From: Microcebus murinus
Taxonomy: Eukaryota; Chordata; Mammalia; Primates; Cheirogaleidae
Direction: 5' to 3'
Assembly (NCBI RefSeq): GCF_040939455.1
Contig: NC_134107.1
Span: 10,417,537-10,481,536 of the forward strand
DNA length: 64,000 bases
The notes below the pieces were generated by a model. It worked only from the letters and a program-made list of their open reading frames with translations. It searched no databases and was not told the DNA's origin. How positions within the stretch are numbered: the first letter of the stretch is position 1; each line of letters begins with the position of its first letter. The translations under genes were made by a program, and so were the position numbers. Below are positions 1 through 11,772 of this stretch, one piece after another.

Positions 1-1321
1 ATTTCCCAAGACAAACAAGCTCACCTAGATAACGCGAGGAAGGGGCTCCCGCAGCCTCGGCCAGGAGGGGGCAGCTCTGAGCCCGTCTGAGAGCAGCCAG
101 GCTGCCAGCCAGCCACCCTGCTCTGGTCACCCTCTGCCACTGACGGATTTGGGATCTGGGGGGGTCAGTGAACATTGGGGGCTCAGTGAATAATGACTGC
201 GCCAAATCCCAGCCCCCAGCTGAGCTGCAGGGCTCCTGAACCCGCTCCTGCGCCTTCGGCAGGAGGGAGCCAGGGAATCCCGCCCTGGGAGTTTCACAAC
301 AAGGTGGCTGAGCCCCGAAGTCTGGAGGGTGACGGGCTCTGAGGGTGAGGTCCCCGGGGTGTGCTCAGGTCCGCAAAGACGCCATTGTGTCCGTTGTGAG
401 GCCCGGGGTAGAATAAACACAGGGCCCTTGCTCACAAATGACTGAGAATCTCAGGATGGGGACACCAGAGAGCTAAACAAGCATGGCCCGGGTGACAGTG
501 CGTGCCAGCCCTCTTGGTTTGAGGAGTAGACCTCACGGCCCCGAAGCAGCCGAGGATGGGCCATCCCCAAACACGCCAGATTGGGGCAGTGGCTATTCCA
601 AGTTCAAAACACTGGAGGAGTTGTGGTTTCAGAACGGACCGGCCGACCCGTCTCTCCCTGCGTGCGGCGAGCCACGAAGATTCCTCCGGGAGGGGCTCCC
701 GGCCCACCCCTTTGTCGCCAGAGACTCCGCGCTGGAGGCTGGGACCTCAACAAACGGCTGACGGAGTAACCCCCCTCTTCTACCTGTTCCACCTGTCCAC
801 ACCCTCCTACAGCCCCTCGTGGCTGCCCCAGCCACGTTTCTTTGTACTGTTCCGTCTTCTCGGATTTGTGGCTTTGTCTAAACACTATAAATAAAAGCAT
901 CTTGCTTTGGCCACTTCTTTGGGCGTCACTCTCTTGTGAAGATAACACGAAGGTGTAAAACTACTGACATCTGTGTGCTTTTCCCTTATTAATCTGCCCG
1001 CTGTCAATTTGGTTTCTAGACCTGGCCGAGGAGTCTCTAAGAGCTAAAAGGTGGGGAGGGAGGGGGTCTCTGGCTCCGGTACATCCCCAGGCCCCCGCCC
1101 CCAGGGTGTGGGCAGCTCTTATCTCTACTGAGCTGCAGAGAGCAGAACCCAGAGAGGAGCTGGGGAAGAGGCGGCCACGCTCCTGCCCTGGGTGCCAGCG
1201 CATGTCTGCATTTCTCGGGCTAAGGACAGAGACAATGGGGCACCTCGCTGGGCAAAGTAACCGGGCATGTGGCACACGGGGCTTGTATCCCAAGGACAAA
1301 CGAAAAGCTTTTAATGTGTGA

Positions 1322-1735
1322 GACCATTCACTGCAGTGTCACGAGTAATAGTGAAATGTGGGAACTACTGCAATAATGCAAGACACAGGAGTGGTGAACA
1401 GACGGCCAATGTCACGTCAATGACACCACCAGGTCACATCCAGGACGACTTGCAGAGCCACTGAAAACGGTGTTTTGCAAGAATATTTGCAATCCATGAC
1501 ATGATGCCCTTTCACTTGGAGAAAAAGCAGGATTCATAATTACAGAGACGGTGCTGGATTTTGTTTAATACACATTTATGCTCAAAGGATTTTTGTCCTC
1601 AAAGGAGGACCAAAATCTCGATGGTGACTATTAACATGGGGTAGGATTGTGAGTGATTTTTACTTTCTTCCTTGTACTTTTCTATATTTCCCAAATTTGC
1701 TGCAGGACTAGACTGTACTTGTATAATAAAACATT
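1322..1735 (+). mobile_element. L1 3' end, ancient (L1M type)
   Basis: The order of motifs matches an old L1 3' UTR: an AATAGTGAAATGTGGGAAC stretch, a GTTTTGCAAGAATATTTGC stretch, GAGAAAAAGCAGGATTC, then GGATTGTGAGTGATTTTTAC, TTTTCTATATTTCCCAAAT and an AATAAAA end. It is followed at 1822 by a second L1 3' end. Confidence 0.6.
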
Positions 1736-1821
1736 AATTTTAAACGTGAATGCCTCTCGGAAGAAGATACACAGGTAGCTGGTAGGCACATGAAAAGAAG
1801 TTGACATCATTACCGTTATCG

Positions 1822-2540
1822 GGGAGACACAAATCGAGACCACGGGGTGCTGTCTCATACCACGAGGACACTACAAGAATAACGAGGAGGAGGAGGAGGA
1901 ATTAAGTGCTGGTGAGGATGTGGACAGACTGGAATCCTCACGTGTCGTTGGTGGGAGCACGCAAGGATGAAGCCACCATGCAAAACAGTCCGGCAGCTTC
2001 TCAAAAGGTTAAATAGAGTCATCACGTGACCCAGCAAGTCCACTCTCAGGCATGTGCCCGAGAGAACTGAATGCAGGTGTTCAACAAAATCATGCAAGAA
2101 ATGTTCACGGCAGCACTATTTACAGTAGCCGAAAAGTGGAAACGATCCAAGTGTCCATTTGACTGGTATAAATAAAATATGATATAACCATGCAATAAAA
2201 AGAAATGAAATTCAGATACATGCCTCAACACGGACAAAGCTCAAACCCACCGTGTGGAGGGAGAGACGCCAGTCACGGAAGACCCCATGCTGTATGATTC
2301 CATTGCATAAAACGTCCAGGATGGGCAAATCCGCAGAGACAGAAAGCAGAGGAGTGACTGCAGGGAGGATGGGGAGTGACTGCTCATGGGTATGAAGTTT
2401 CCTTTTGGGGTGATGAAAATATTCTGGGGTTAGACGGTGGTAACATTTGCACAATCCTGTGCATAGGCTGAAAGTCACTGAACTGCACTCTTTAAAAGGG
2501 CAAATGTTATGGTATTGGAATTATATCTCAGTTTAAGGAA
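1822..2540 (+). mobile_element. L1 ORF2 tail and 3' UTR fragment
   Basis: It contains the conserved end of L1 ORF2, decayed: GGTGAGGATGTGGACAGACT, GGTGGGAGCACGCAAG, GTGACCCAGCAAGTCCACTC, CAGCACTATTTACAGTAGCC and CCAAGTGTCCATTTGAC. Then follow the CATGCTGTATGATTCCATT and GAAAATATTCTGGGGTTAGA parts of the 3' UTR. The reading frame is broken in many places. Confidence 0.85.
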
Positions 2541-3777
2541 ACAAAAGAGGTGGGTTCCCTATCTGAGGTCCTTCAGATCACAGACTGATGTGAAATTTAA
2601 ACAGGAGATGGCTAACCATCAAAAACTGACTTTACAACCTGATTTGATTAACCACTCTGAGGCTTCTGGAAGTTGCGTTTGCTGAAGACGAGTGTTGACT
2701 CTGGATCCGAATGTGCAGACAGAGCCCAGCCCGCCGCCTCCTGCCCTGACTTCCTGGCTCCCCCGCGCCGTCGCCCGTTAACCGGGCTCCTCCTTGTCCT
2801 GGAGCCCCGGAGCCCGCAGACCCAGGCTGGGGACAGGGGACGGAGGGAGCGTCGTCTGAGGTGCTCTTGGCTTTGTCTCCCGTTGGAGCAGGAGCCTGGC
2901 CTTTACATATCCACTTTACATATGCATGTCTTAAATTTAATCTCAAATGTGGCGATTTCATCATTACCAGCATGCAGCCCCCATAAGCCAATGTTTATTC
3001 ATAATCCCCGAATCTGTTTCCTATCGTCTATTTCAGAGGAGCCAAAAACAACATCTTCATTCAATAACAGAGCACCATATGACAGCTTTCATTTTCCAAA
3101 ATGAGCCGCAGCACACTCTGGGTGGGGGTGCATCCCATCTTTGCCCCAGCTAGACGGGGGCTCCTGGCCCTGCTAGCCAGCCACAATCTGGGGCCCCCAG
3201 TGCCAAGTGAGGGACCTCAGGGCCATCCTCACCAGACTCCTGTCCAGTGGGGCTCATCAGTGGTGGGCACATCTCAGGAGCAGCCTATTCCTCCCACCTT
3301 TTCAGAGCATGACAACATCAGCCTTCTGGAACACCCACGGATCAAGACACTCGTGGCAAGAGCAGGGAGGGCAGGTCAGCCACCTCTCCCATGGGGATGC
3401 CTAAGCCCCAGCGCTATTCCTCTGGCTCCACAGGGGCTGGGGGTGAGGCCTGCAAGGTGGCTTTGGGGGCAGGAGAGGCAGGCAGCATCTGAGGCCAGCG
3501 TGCTTCTGGGCTGGCTGAAGGGGACAGCTCCCTTATCAATCTCTAGGCAACGATGACCACAGGCAACCTGGCCTGGGATGCCGGCGACGCTGCTGGAGCT
3601 TTTCCCAGGCTCAAACACACCCCACTGCCTTCCCTGCTGCTCACACACTCGATGGTTTAAACACATCTCATCGGGTAATGCTGTGGAGATTTAAAATAGG
3701 CGGAGCTACACAACTAGAATTGGGGTGAGCTGTGCATGAGAAGTAGAGTGGGTATCTACAACCACCCCCTGCAAGGC

Positions 3778-4189
3778 CCACCCACCCATCCATTTATGCA
3801 TCCATCCATCTGCCCATCCATTTATCCATCTATCCATCCATCCGCCTATCCATTTATCCACCTACCCATTTATCCATCTATCTATCCACCCATCCATCCA
3901 TCCATCCATCCATCCACCCATCCATCTATCCATCTGCCCATCCATTTATCCACCCACCCATTTATCCATCTATCCATCCATCCATACATCCACCCATCCA
4001 TCCATCCACCCATGCATCTATCCATACATCCATCCATCCACATATCCATCCACCCACCCCTCCATTCATCCACCCATCCATCCACATATCCATCTATCCA
4101 CCCACCCACCTACCCATTCATCTATGCACCCATCCATCCATCCATCTATCCACCCATCCACTGATCCACCCACCCATCCATCCATCTGG
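3778..4189. repeat. CCAT/CCAC-type tandem array
   Basis: About 410 bp of imperfect tetranucleotide repeat built from CATC, CACC and TATC units. The tetramer gives repeating Pro-Ser-Ile-His-like peptides in open frames on the plus strand and Gly-Trp-Met-Asp-like peptides on the minus strand; these are not genes. Confidence 0.97.
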
Positions 4190-4624
4190 GGAGCCTTCTC
4201 AGCCCCTACTCCACCCCAGGCACCGTGTGAGGTGTGGGGAACACCCATGCGAGCCAGTTGCATCCTCCTGCAGGGCTGTATACCTTAATTGATTCACCTT
4301 ACAAACAGGCATCTACAAACTAACTCTCAGGCCCTTGCCTTCGCCCCTGGCCCGCGCCGTCTGCACCGACGCACTCCGCTCCGACACACGTCCCCGACCC
4401 GGCTCACCACACACGCCGGGGAAGCTGCTTAAAAAGGCAGATTCCCAGGTCCCACCCAGACTTTCTGGCTCGTCAGGCAGAGGTGGGGCCCTGGCATCAG
4501 CATGACTTTCAGATGGGCCGGGATGAGGGCCACGCCCAAGTGTGTGGCTGCACATTCCGTGGATTTCTGCAGATGTGGCACATGGCATGATAACGACAGG
4601 AGAGCCAGACGGCTCCAGGTGCTT

Positions 4625-4790
4625 TCCAGGATGAATCCCTTCCACCCTCACAGCAGCCCTGCGGTGAGCACATTACTGGCAGTGCCACTGCAGAGCAGGA
4701 AACAGACACTCAGAGAGGCTGAGTAACCTGCCCTAGGACACACAGCAAGGAGACGGTGGAGGCTGTGGATCTCGTTGCCTTACAGCAGAG
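4625..4790 (-). mobile_element. MIR SINE
   Basis: CAGGAAACAGACACTCAGAG, GGCTGAGTAACCTGCCC and AGGACACACAGCAAGGAG are the reverse complement of the MIR core. Confidence 0.7.
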
Positions 4791-5103
4791 TCCATGGACT
4801 CTGATGTTTGCTCTTGGACAGATGGACAAGATGGATAAGATGGACTTGGGGATCCTGGCTACATCCCCAGAACAGAGGCCAGGCCCTGAGACTGACCCAA
4901 ACGGGATTCCAAATGCTGACGGCTGGTGTGCAGCTTTTCAGGCAGCAGTCTCAGGACACAGGACAGTCGCTGCCCCTCAGCTCAGACGAAGACCAGCCCC
5001 ACTGAGGATGGCACTGTGCCTTAGGAAGGGGCAGAACTGAGAAGTCATCTGTAGAAAATGCTACACAGAACAGAGCCTGGTTTACGGCTGTAACTCTTCA
5101 CTC

Positions 5104-5436
5104 TGTTGCGGACTGAAGGTTTGTGCCTCCTTCAAAATTCATGGTGAAGCCCTGGACCCCAGTGTGACTGTATTTGAAAAAAAGAGCTTTTAAGGAGATA
5201 ATTAAGATTAAACGAGGCCGTAAGGCAGCGCCCTGGTCCGGCGGGACCAGTGTCTTTGTAAGAAGAGATGTGTGCGCACCAGGAAAGACCACGTGAGTTC
5301 ACAGCAAGCAGGCGGGTGTCTGCAAGCCCTTGGGCTGGGGTTTCTGGACTCCAGAACTGTGAGGCAATCAATTTCTGGTGCTTCAGCCCCCAGTCTGCGG
5401 CATTCTGTCACGGCAGCAGAGCTGACTAGTAGGACA
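5104..5436 (+). mobile_element. MaLR-type (MLT1/MST-like) solo LTR
   Basis: The LTR starts GTTGCGGACTGAAGGTTTG and contains AAAATTCATGGTGAAGCCCT, AGTGTCTTTGTAAGAAGAG, TCCAGAACTGTGAGGCAATC and a GCAGCAGAGCTGACTAG end. No internal retroviral sequence flanks it, so it is a solo LTR. Confidence 0.85.
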
Positions 5437-5974
5437 CTCCTGCCTGCCTACTGCTGGCCACTCCAGGAGCCCAGGGCCGCAGCAAGAACATCCCTATCCC
5501 CGCGAGAATCTGAGCCACGCCATCGCCCCCTCCCTCCAAGCCCCCGACCCATAGCGATGGCTGCACAAGGTGACTTTCTGGACAGAGGAGCTGCAGACAC
5601 AACCTCCTGCAGTGGCAGGAGGGGCGGTGAGAATAAAAGGGCAGGGTCGGTACCCAGCATCACCGGTTGCCATGGTAACGCAAAGCAGGCCACCACCACT
5701 GCTGGGAGGGGGCGGGGAAGGCCTGGGTCCCGCAGCAAAGCCTAGGCCTGCATCCTCTCCCCGGAACCCAGGACCACAGAGGGACCCTCAGAACTCCGTT
5801 TGCAGGTGAGCCGGGGCCCGGAGGCTGGTATTTGAGACACGGAGCAGCGCTAAGGAACAACGCACACGCCTCACGGCAGCGTGGCTCCGGGTGTGTTCTA
5901 ATAAAATGGCGCATAGGGAAGCGGAGGGAGGCGTGAGCCTGCCACGGTTGTTTAACAGAGTCATAACCATTAGC

Positions 5975-6021
5975 AGCAGGACCACGAGTCCTGCTATTTA
6001 TTTTATGTTCCACGAGGGAAC
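5975..6021. other. Two adjacent hairpins with shared CCACGAG apex
   Basis: Hairpin one is AGCAGGAC-CACGA-GTCCTGCT (5975-5995), a perfect 8 bp stem. Hairpin two is GTTCC-ACGAG-GGAAC (6007-6021), a perfect 5 bp stem. Both carry CCACGAG across the apex, 28 bp apart. They lie in AT-rich DNA free of recognisable repeats. Confidence 0.6.
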
Positions 6022-7424
6022 AGCGAGTAACTCCTTTGGAAGCCGGTTTTTGTTGCTTATTAATATTTTAGATTACAATTGTGCTAATAGAGTCATTTGC
6101 CCATATTTTTGAACGCTCTAAAGATAACAAAAACATTCTATTTTGGAAGAACCCACCACAGCTACGGTGATGTTTTGCAGAGGATGCACACGCCCTGCGG
6201 CTAACGGACTTCTGCTCAATCGCAGGATGCCACTGTCTCCTGCGCCGCGGCCCAACCACAGCTGCCCAGAGACCGGGGTGACGGCCCCCACCCCATGTCT
6301 CCTTGGGACGCTGCTCCTGCGCCTGGGAAAGCAGGTCACGGCAGTGCCCTTCTCGCATCTCCAAAGGGCCCAGACGCCTGGCCTCCCCGTGGAAGGCGCC
6401 CCTGTAACCGTGGTGTGCAGAGGCCCTGCCACTCCCTGCCTTCTGCAGGTCACGGGACCTGCTGTCCTTGGCATGCCGTCCTCCCTACACCGCCGACCCA
6501 GGCCCGGCCGGGCACACTTCCTAAGGGCACCCACCCTCTAGCCAGAGTGACTGGGTCCAGGGTGGACACATCCATGATCGGAGTCAGCCCAACCAGGGCT
6601 AATCTGCGCACTTTCGCTAAGCAGCCAGCAGGAGCCGTGGACTTGGACCCATGAGGACAGAAGCCCTGGGCCCGCCGGGGACCACCCCGAGAGGTGAGCT
6701 GCTGGGAGAATAAAGCCTCCTCGGAGAAATCAGGGACTAGAGCCGGAGACAGAGCTTCCTGGGGACATCCTCTGAAGCACCTGCGCCCAGCTATGCCTGA
6801 AGCCAATGGCCCTGGGCTTTTCAGTTATGTAAACTAATGCATTCCTTTTCTGGGGACAAGGGTTGGAGGGAGCCCTGGGGTTTTGTCACCTCCAATTAAA
6901 AGAGCAAAAATGACCAGAGCAGCCGGGAGCTGGTACGGGGCAGAGAGAGGCCAGGAGTTTAAGGTCAGGTCTCTACACCGGCTCTGCCACGACCCAGCTG
7001 TTCCACCCTGAGCAAACACCAGCCCAGACTTCCGCTCGGAAAAGCAGAGGCCTAAGCCCTGAATCAGGGTTTTCTCAAACTGGGGTCTAAACCCCAAGTC
7101 ATCTCAGGGGCACCTCAAGTTTGCAGGAATCTTCTTATATTGGGTCCTTCTGTGTAGGCGATAAATTTTCAAGGACAAAACTGTTTTGCCCTGGTAATTT
7201 ACATTTTCATAGACAGAACTTCAGTTTTATAATAGGGTGTTTGTTTTTTTTTTTTTTAACATGGGATTACTTCCCTCTTGAAAGTGACGGATGCATTGCT
7301 AACATAGGAGAGATTTTGAGCTAAGCAGTAACTACTGGTTCTCGCCCTCTCTGGGTGCCGTGTTGCGCTGGTTCTCCGTTTGTGGGCTCGAGGAATGATG
7401 GGTTCCTTTGGTCGGGTGACCCAG

Positions 7425-7545
7425 ATTCGAGTCCTGAGGCAGCAACTCACAAGGCCCTGAGCCCCCGGACACGCCGTTTTGTCTCTCCGGGCCCTGCCTC
7501 CTTATGCTCAAAAGAGGAGCAATCGCAGGCAGTTCAGGATTGTTT
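7425..7545 (+). mobile_element. MIR fragment
   Basis: CCAGATTCGAGTCCTGAGGC, then TTTGTCTCTCCGGGCCCTGC and ATGCTCAAAAGAGGAGC follow the MIR order with strong divergence. Confidence 0.4.
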
Positions 7546-7887
7546 AGAGGTTAGAGGAAAGACACGCGATTCTCGTCTGGCGCCGGCTGGCGTATCTGGG
7601 TCAGGATCATTGTCACAGCTTTTCGGGACGGGCCTCGCGCATGGATGAAGCCTTCAGAGCCCCCGTTCCCACCCCCAGCACGCACGTCTGAAGTCCCCCC
7701 ACCCCGCCCAGGCACTCCTGAGAGCCTTCAAGTTAAGGACCTTGTCTGAAAAAGGGGTCACTGCTTGGCTATCCCCAAAGCAGCAGGACAGAGTTTTCCA
7801 AACATAGCCATCCCTATACATTCGTTTCTAAAAGCAGCTCTTTAAATGGCCGTTCTAAATGGGAAACCAGCATCCCCGGCATGGACC

Positions 7888-7904
7888 GGGGGGGGGGGGG
7901 GGGG
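7888..7904. repeat. G17 homopolymer
   Basis: Seventeen consecutive G bases; the exact length is prone to assembly error. Confidence 0.9.
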
Positions 7905-8194
7905 AGCCCTCCCATGAAATGCGGCAGGCATGGGGCGACAGGATCACAGCCAAGCTGGCACCGCTGTCTGCAGGCGGCGCCAGGCCAGGCCTTCTGCGTC
8001 CGAGTTATAAAGAGGATTAGTAGCGGCGGCCACCAGAGCTGCTTGGACGAGTCCCCACCCTCCCCCACCCCCGGGAAAGGACCAGCCACGGTCCGGGAAC
8101 AGATGTTTGCAGACGTGTATCGCCAACAAAGGGCTTGCTTCTGGGTGTACAAGGAGTGAACACACATCAACATAGACCAGATCCCACACCCCCT

Positions 8195-8389
8195 TAAAGA
8201 AAAAGACAAAAGACCCGGATGGAGCCTGGTAAAAGAGGACACTCAAATAAAGGGCCACCGAACCCACAGAAAGGTGCTCAGCCTCACGGGCAGCAAGGGA
8301 AGCACAAACCGAAATCATGTCATGGCGCACGCTGGGCCAGCTGCGGGAGGGTGTCACAATGAATGCTGGTGAGATATGGGGACCCCTAC
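8195..8389 (+). mobile_element. L1 ORF2 fragment, left part of an interrupted element
   Basis: AAAGACAAAAGACCCGG, AGGTGCTCAGCCTCAC and GCAAGGGAAGCACAAACCG match the decayed L1 ORF2 3' region. It stops where an LTR begins, and later L1 sequence resumes beyond it at 8742. Confidence 0.6.
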
Positions 8390-8741
8390 TGCTACAGGCT
8401 GTGTCCCCCAAAATTCACCGACTCCCCCTGCCTAATGTCATACTATCAGGAGGTACGGCTGTCGGGAGGTGACTAGGGTTAGATGAGGTCACGAGGGTGA
8501 GGCCCCCACAGTGGAGTTAGTGTCCTTATAAGGGGAGACACCCAAGCGAGCCCCCTCTCGCGGTGTCTCTCTGCCACACGAGGACACAGTGGGAAGGTGG
8601 CCGTCCACAAGCCAGGAAGGGAGGCCTCACCAGGACCCGACCACGCTGGCACCTTGATCTTGGACTTTCCAGCCTCCAGAACCGTTGTGGAAGCCCCTGG
8701 GTCTCTGGTATTTCGCACAGCAGCCTGGGCCGACAAAGACA
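8390..8741 (+). mobile_element. MaLR-type solo LTR inserted in an L1
   Basis: It contains TGTCCCCCAAAATTCACCG, GGGTTAGATGAGGTCACGAG, TTAGTGTCCTTATAAGG, CACGAGGACACAGTGGGAAG, TTGATCTTGGACTTTCC and TCTCTGGTATTTCGCACAGC, the usual order of this LTR family. L1 sequence lies on both sides in the same orientation. Confidence 0.88.
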
Positions 8742-9205
8742 CCTCCTTGGGATGTGCCCCCGGCTCTCAGTCGCTCCTGGGGTGCGAGCAACAAAGGTGC
8801 ACACGCGTGTACAGCCGGGCAGGAGCGCAGGGACGTCTGTGGCACGCTGCCCGTGACAGCGTCAGGCTGGAGGCGACCCAGGCTGCCGCCCACGGCAGGA
8901 CAGACGAACGGAACCCAAATGCACGACCTGACAGCGAAACTGGGTGACCCAGATCCGTTCTCACAGCCTGGAAAGAAACCGGGCGCGGCACAACGCACAC
9001 GCCCGGCTTGTTTATGTATGTCTCGAGAGCGGGCAAAACCCAGCCGCCCTGTGCAGGGAGCCACAGAGCGACTGGCAGAAACGGGGGACATGGGGGTGAT
9101 GAGCCAGGAGGTCTGCTTCACGGCCGTGCGCCGAGTGACACGTTTGAGCATTGTGAACTTGCCTGGAGGTTTGTTACATTTTACACCAAAACAAAAGTCA
9201 CGCAA
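8742..9205 (+). mobile_element. L1 3' fragment, right part of the interrupted element
   Basis: GTGCACACGCGTGTACAGCC, GGAGGCGACCCAGGCTGCC, TTCTCACAGCCTGGAAAG and a terminal TTACATTTTACACCAAAAC stretch follow the order of an L1 ORF2 end and 3' UTR, with heavy CpG-type divergence. Together with 8195-8389 it is probably one L1 with an LTR inserted and some internal loss. Confidence 0.5.
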
Positions 9206-11499
9206 GCACCAAATGGAATCCTCTGATCTACTGGGAGGGCTCGGAGAGGAGCAAAGGGGAACTGCTGCCAGGTCATCTCCCGGACGCCCAGCCCGGGCAC
9301 CTGCAACTCGCTTCTTGGAAATCAGCTTACCGCCACGCCCAGCCCAGCAGAGCACGGAGCTGAAAGCGCCAGGGTGGGGGGCGGTGGGGGCAGGCTGGGA
9401 GTGGGCACGGGCGGCTGCCCGAACATGCCCGCGCAGCTGGGGGCAAAGCCCAGACGCTTCAGGGGCTGCAAGAGGAAGACGGGCACCTGTTTGCCTGGGC
9501 GGGGGCTCACGTGGCACAAGGACGGGGGCCCCCGAAGAACACCCAGAAACTCCGAGTTCTATTCGGCGTTTGCCGCTGACCCGCTGAGTGGTGTCCCTGT
9601 GCGTCCCCGTCCTCCTCCGTGAAGTGGCTGGAGAGCACAGTCCGCTCCCGTGGGAGGAGTGGGCGGGGTCCAGGGAGACGCTGGATGGGAGAGTTGGGGC
9701 TTTCTGGGCTTCTCCCTCTCGGTCAAAGTCGGAGCCTCTGCCCAGAGTCTGCAGTGCCGGGGCGAAGGCACACGACAGCCAGCCCTGTGTCCAACGGGTC
9801 TTGGCCCTTTGGCAGCAGCTGTCCTGCCTCCCCTGCGAGTGCTCCTTCTGCAGCTGACCTGTCACAGCCACGGACACGAGGAGCCACGTGCAGCTCTTCG
9901 GTTCCAGGGTCCAAGCACATGCGGTGCCCCCCCACCAGGGCTGCACTCAGGTGGTCTGCGGGTTTTCACGGGATGTCCCGGGGCCTGTGTGCCCGAGGGC
10001 CCCCGTGCTCACAGCTGCCCGGCCAGACCACATCTCTGCGCAGCCCCTGGCCTTCCAGGGGGACCCAGACCATGGATCTGACGGGCATGGCAGGGAGGGG
10101 GCAGGGGACATGTACTCTGGGGGTGCCTGGGCCCCCTCCTGCCCCACGTCCACACACATCATCTCACCTGTAACACTGCGGAGGCCCAAGGCTACTGAAG
10201 TGCTAGGGTGAACGAGGGGGAGGGGACCTCAGTCATCAGAGCAAACCTCGGCTTTAAACCCATGTGCCCCAAACGTCCCCTAGAGTTCACCTGTCCAGGG
10301 TGGTGTCCCCCCCCCCTCCCTGTTCTCTCCCTAAACGTCTCTCTCTCTCTTTTCCCACCCGCTGGCTCTGGCCCCTAGAACCCACCAACCTCCCCTGTCC
10401 ATTCGGCAGGATGAAAACAGCCCCTGGCTCATGGCGAGTTCTGTCCCCCAATGAACCTCTGCCCCCCCAGTCTCTGTAGCGCTCCCCAGGGCCGGGCGCG
10501 GGCCTGCCAGGGGGGTTGCTGGGGGTCTCTGGAGGGTGTCCCTGGGCCCAGAGGGGCCTTCAGAGACCACAGCCGGGCTCCAGAAGGCAGTCCTGGGGGC
10601 TCAGGGGAGTCCAGGTGGCTCAAGATCCCGTTTCACACGCAAAGGGGTGGGCTCACATGGGTCTGGTCACAGGGGCACACTGTGACAAGCTGCAGATGCA
10701 ACAGCGGCCTCGGCACTGCCCACCCAGGGCGCCCAGCGACTGGAACCAGAGCCGAGCTTGACTTCATGTGCAAGGGCTGAGGGACTGGGTATGTGAACAC
10801 CCCACCCGCTTCAGGGACCGAGCGGTTTCGAGCAGGGGCACGAAGAGGAGGGGCCTCGCTGGCAGCCGAGGGCTGGCACCCTGGGCACCCCCATGGGCTG
10901 GTGTCCCCACCTGCCGTGTGAAGAGGGCCGGGGACCAGACCTCTAGCCGTGCAGGGCCCCAGGCCACAGCCCGAGCCTCCTGCAGGGCAAAGGGGCCACG
11001 CGGTGCTCGCAGCCACGAGGAGGTCGGGCGGCAGGATGGCGAACACCAGAGAAACCTCCAAGTGGGGAACGTAACTGGTAGGAAGACGTGCGGCTTGCTG
11101 GGGCCAAGAGCCACGTGGCCCAGTCTCCACCTCCCTGTCTGTTCTTGGCTCCACCTGGCGGTCTCTGGCCTGGCGAGGTGGGGCTGGGCAGTCCGCTAGG
11201 TCAAGAGCCCCAGTGCGGGCAGTGGGCGGGCAGGGGCTGGGGGTGGGCAAAGCGGGGAAACCAGTGACTGGGCACCGCCTCTCACAGTGCCCTCCCACGC
11301 CAAGGAGCCCGGACAGTGCCGCCACTCCCAGGGCCACCATCGGACACCCATCCGGCAACAGTGTCGGTGACACACCCTGGGCCGTGCACGGAGTTTTACA
11401 CTTTTGCTTTCTTGCATGGAGTTTTACACTTTTGCTTTCTTCCCAATGAGCTCTCACGGTGACCCCGTGGGACACCTTCATCTGGAATTGCTGCAAAAC

Positions 11500-11575
11500 T
11501 AATTTACAGATGAGAAAATTGAGACAATCGAAGTAAAATGATTTTTCTCGAGAGCACCCAGTGCCGTCGATTCTA
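11500..11575 (-). mobile_element. MIR fragment
   Basis: TTTACAGATGAGAAAATTGA with GACAATCGAAGTAAAATG resembles the reverse MIR core. Confidence 0.45.
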
Positions 11576-11772
11576 TGCCAAGAGGAGAATTTGAGGAACG
11601 AAGTGCAGTTGCAGGGACTGGAAGGCGCGGTTCGGCAGGTAGCTAGCAAGGAAGGGAAGCTGCAGGGGGCCGGGGTGAGTAAGAACACGCAGCCTATGGC
11701 CAGGCCGGTCGGGCTTACCACGCTGCAGTGTCAGACGTGATTAGAGTCATTCCTTTGTCATCTCCCCAAAAC

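Noticed and set aside
470..960. Possible LTR end with TATAAATAAAAG near 885
   Set aside because: The polyadenylation-like stretch resembles an LTR, but I could not match the rest to a family.
3736..4164. Repetitive Pro-Ser-Ile-His open frame
   Set aside because: It is the translation of a CCAT-type array, also open on the opposite strand.
8627..9946. Open frame of 439 codons on the minus strand
   Set aside because: It runs through an LTR and an L1 fragment in antisense, has low-complexity Pro/Arg/Ser composition, and resembles no known protein. Long open frames are expected in GC-rich DNA.
10633..11721. Open frame of 362 codons on the minus strand
   Set aside because: No domain, no splice logic, GC-rich composition and no similarity to a known family.
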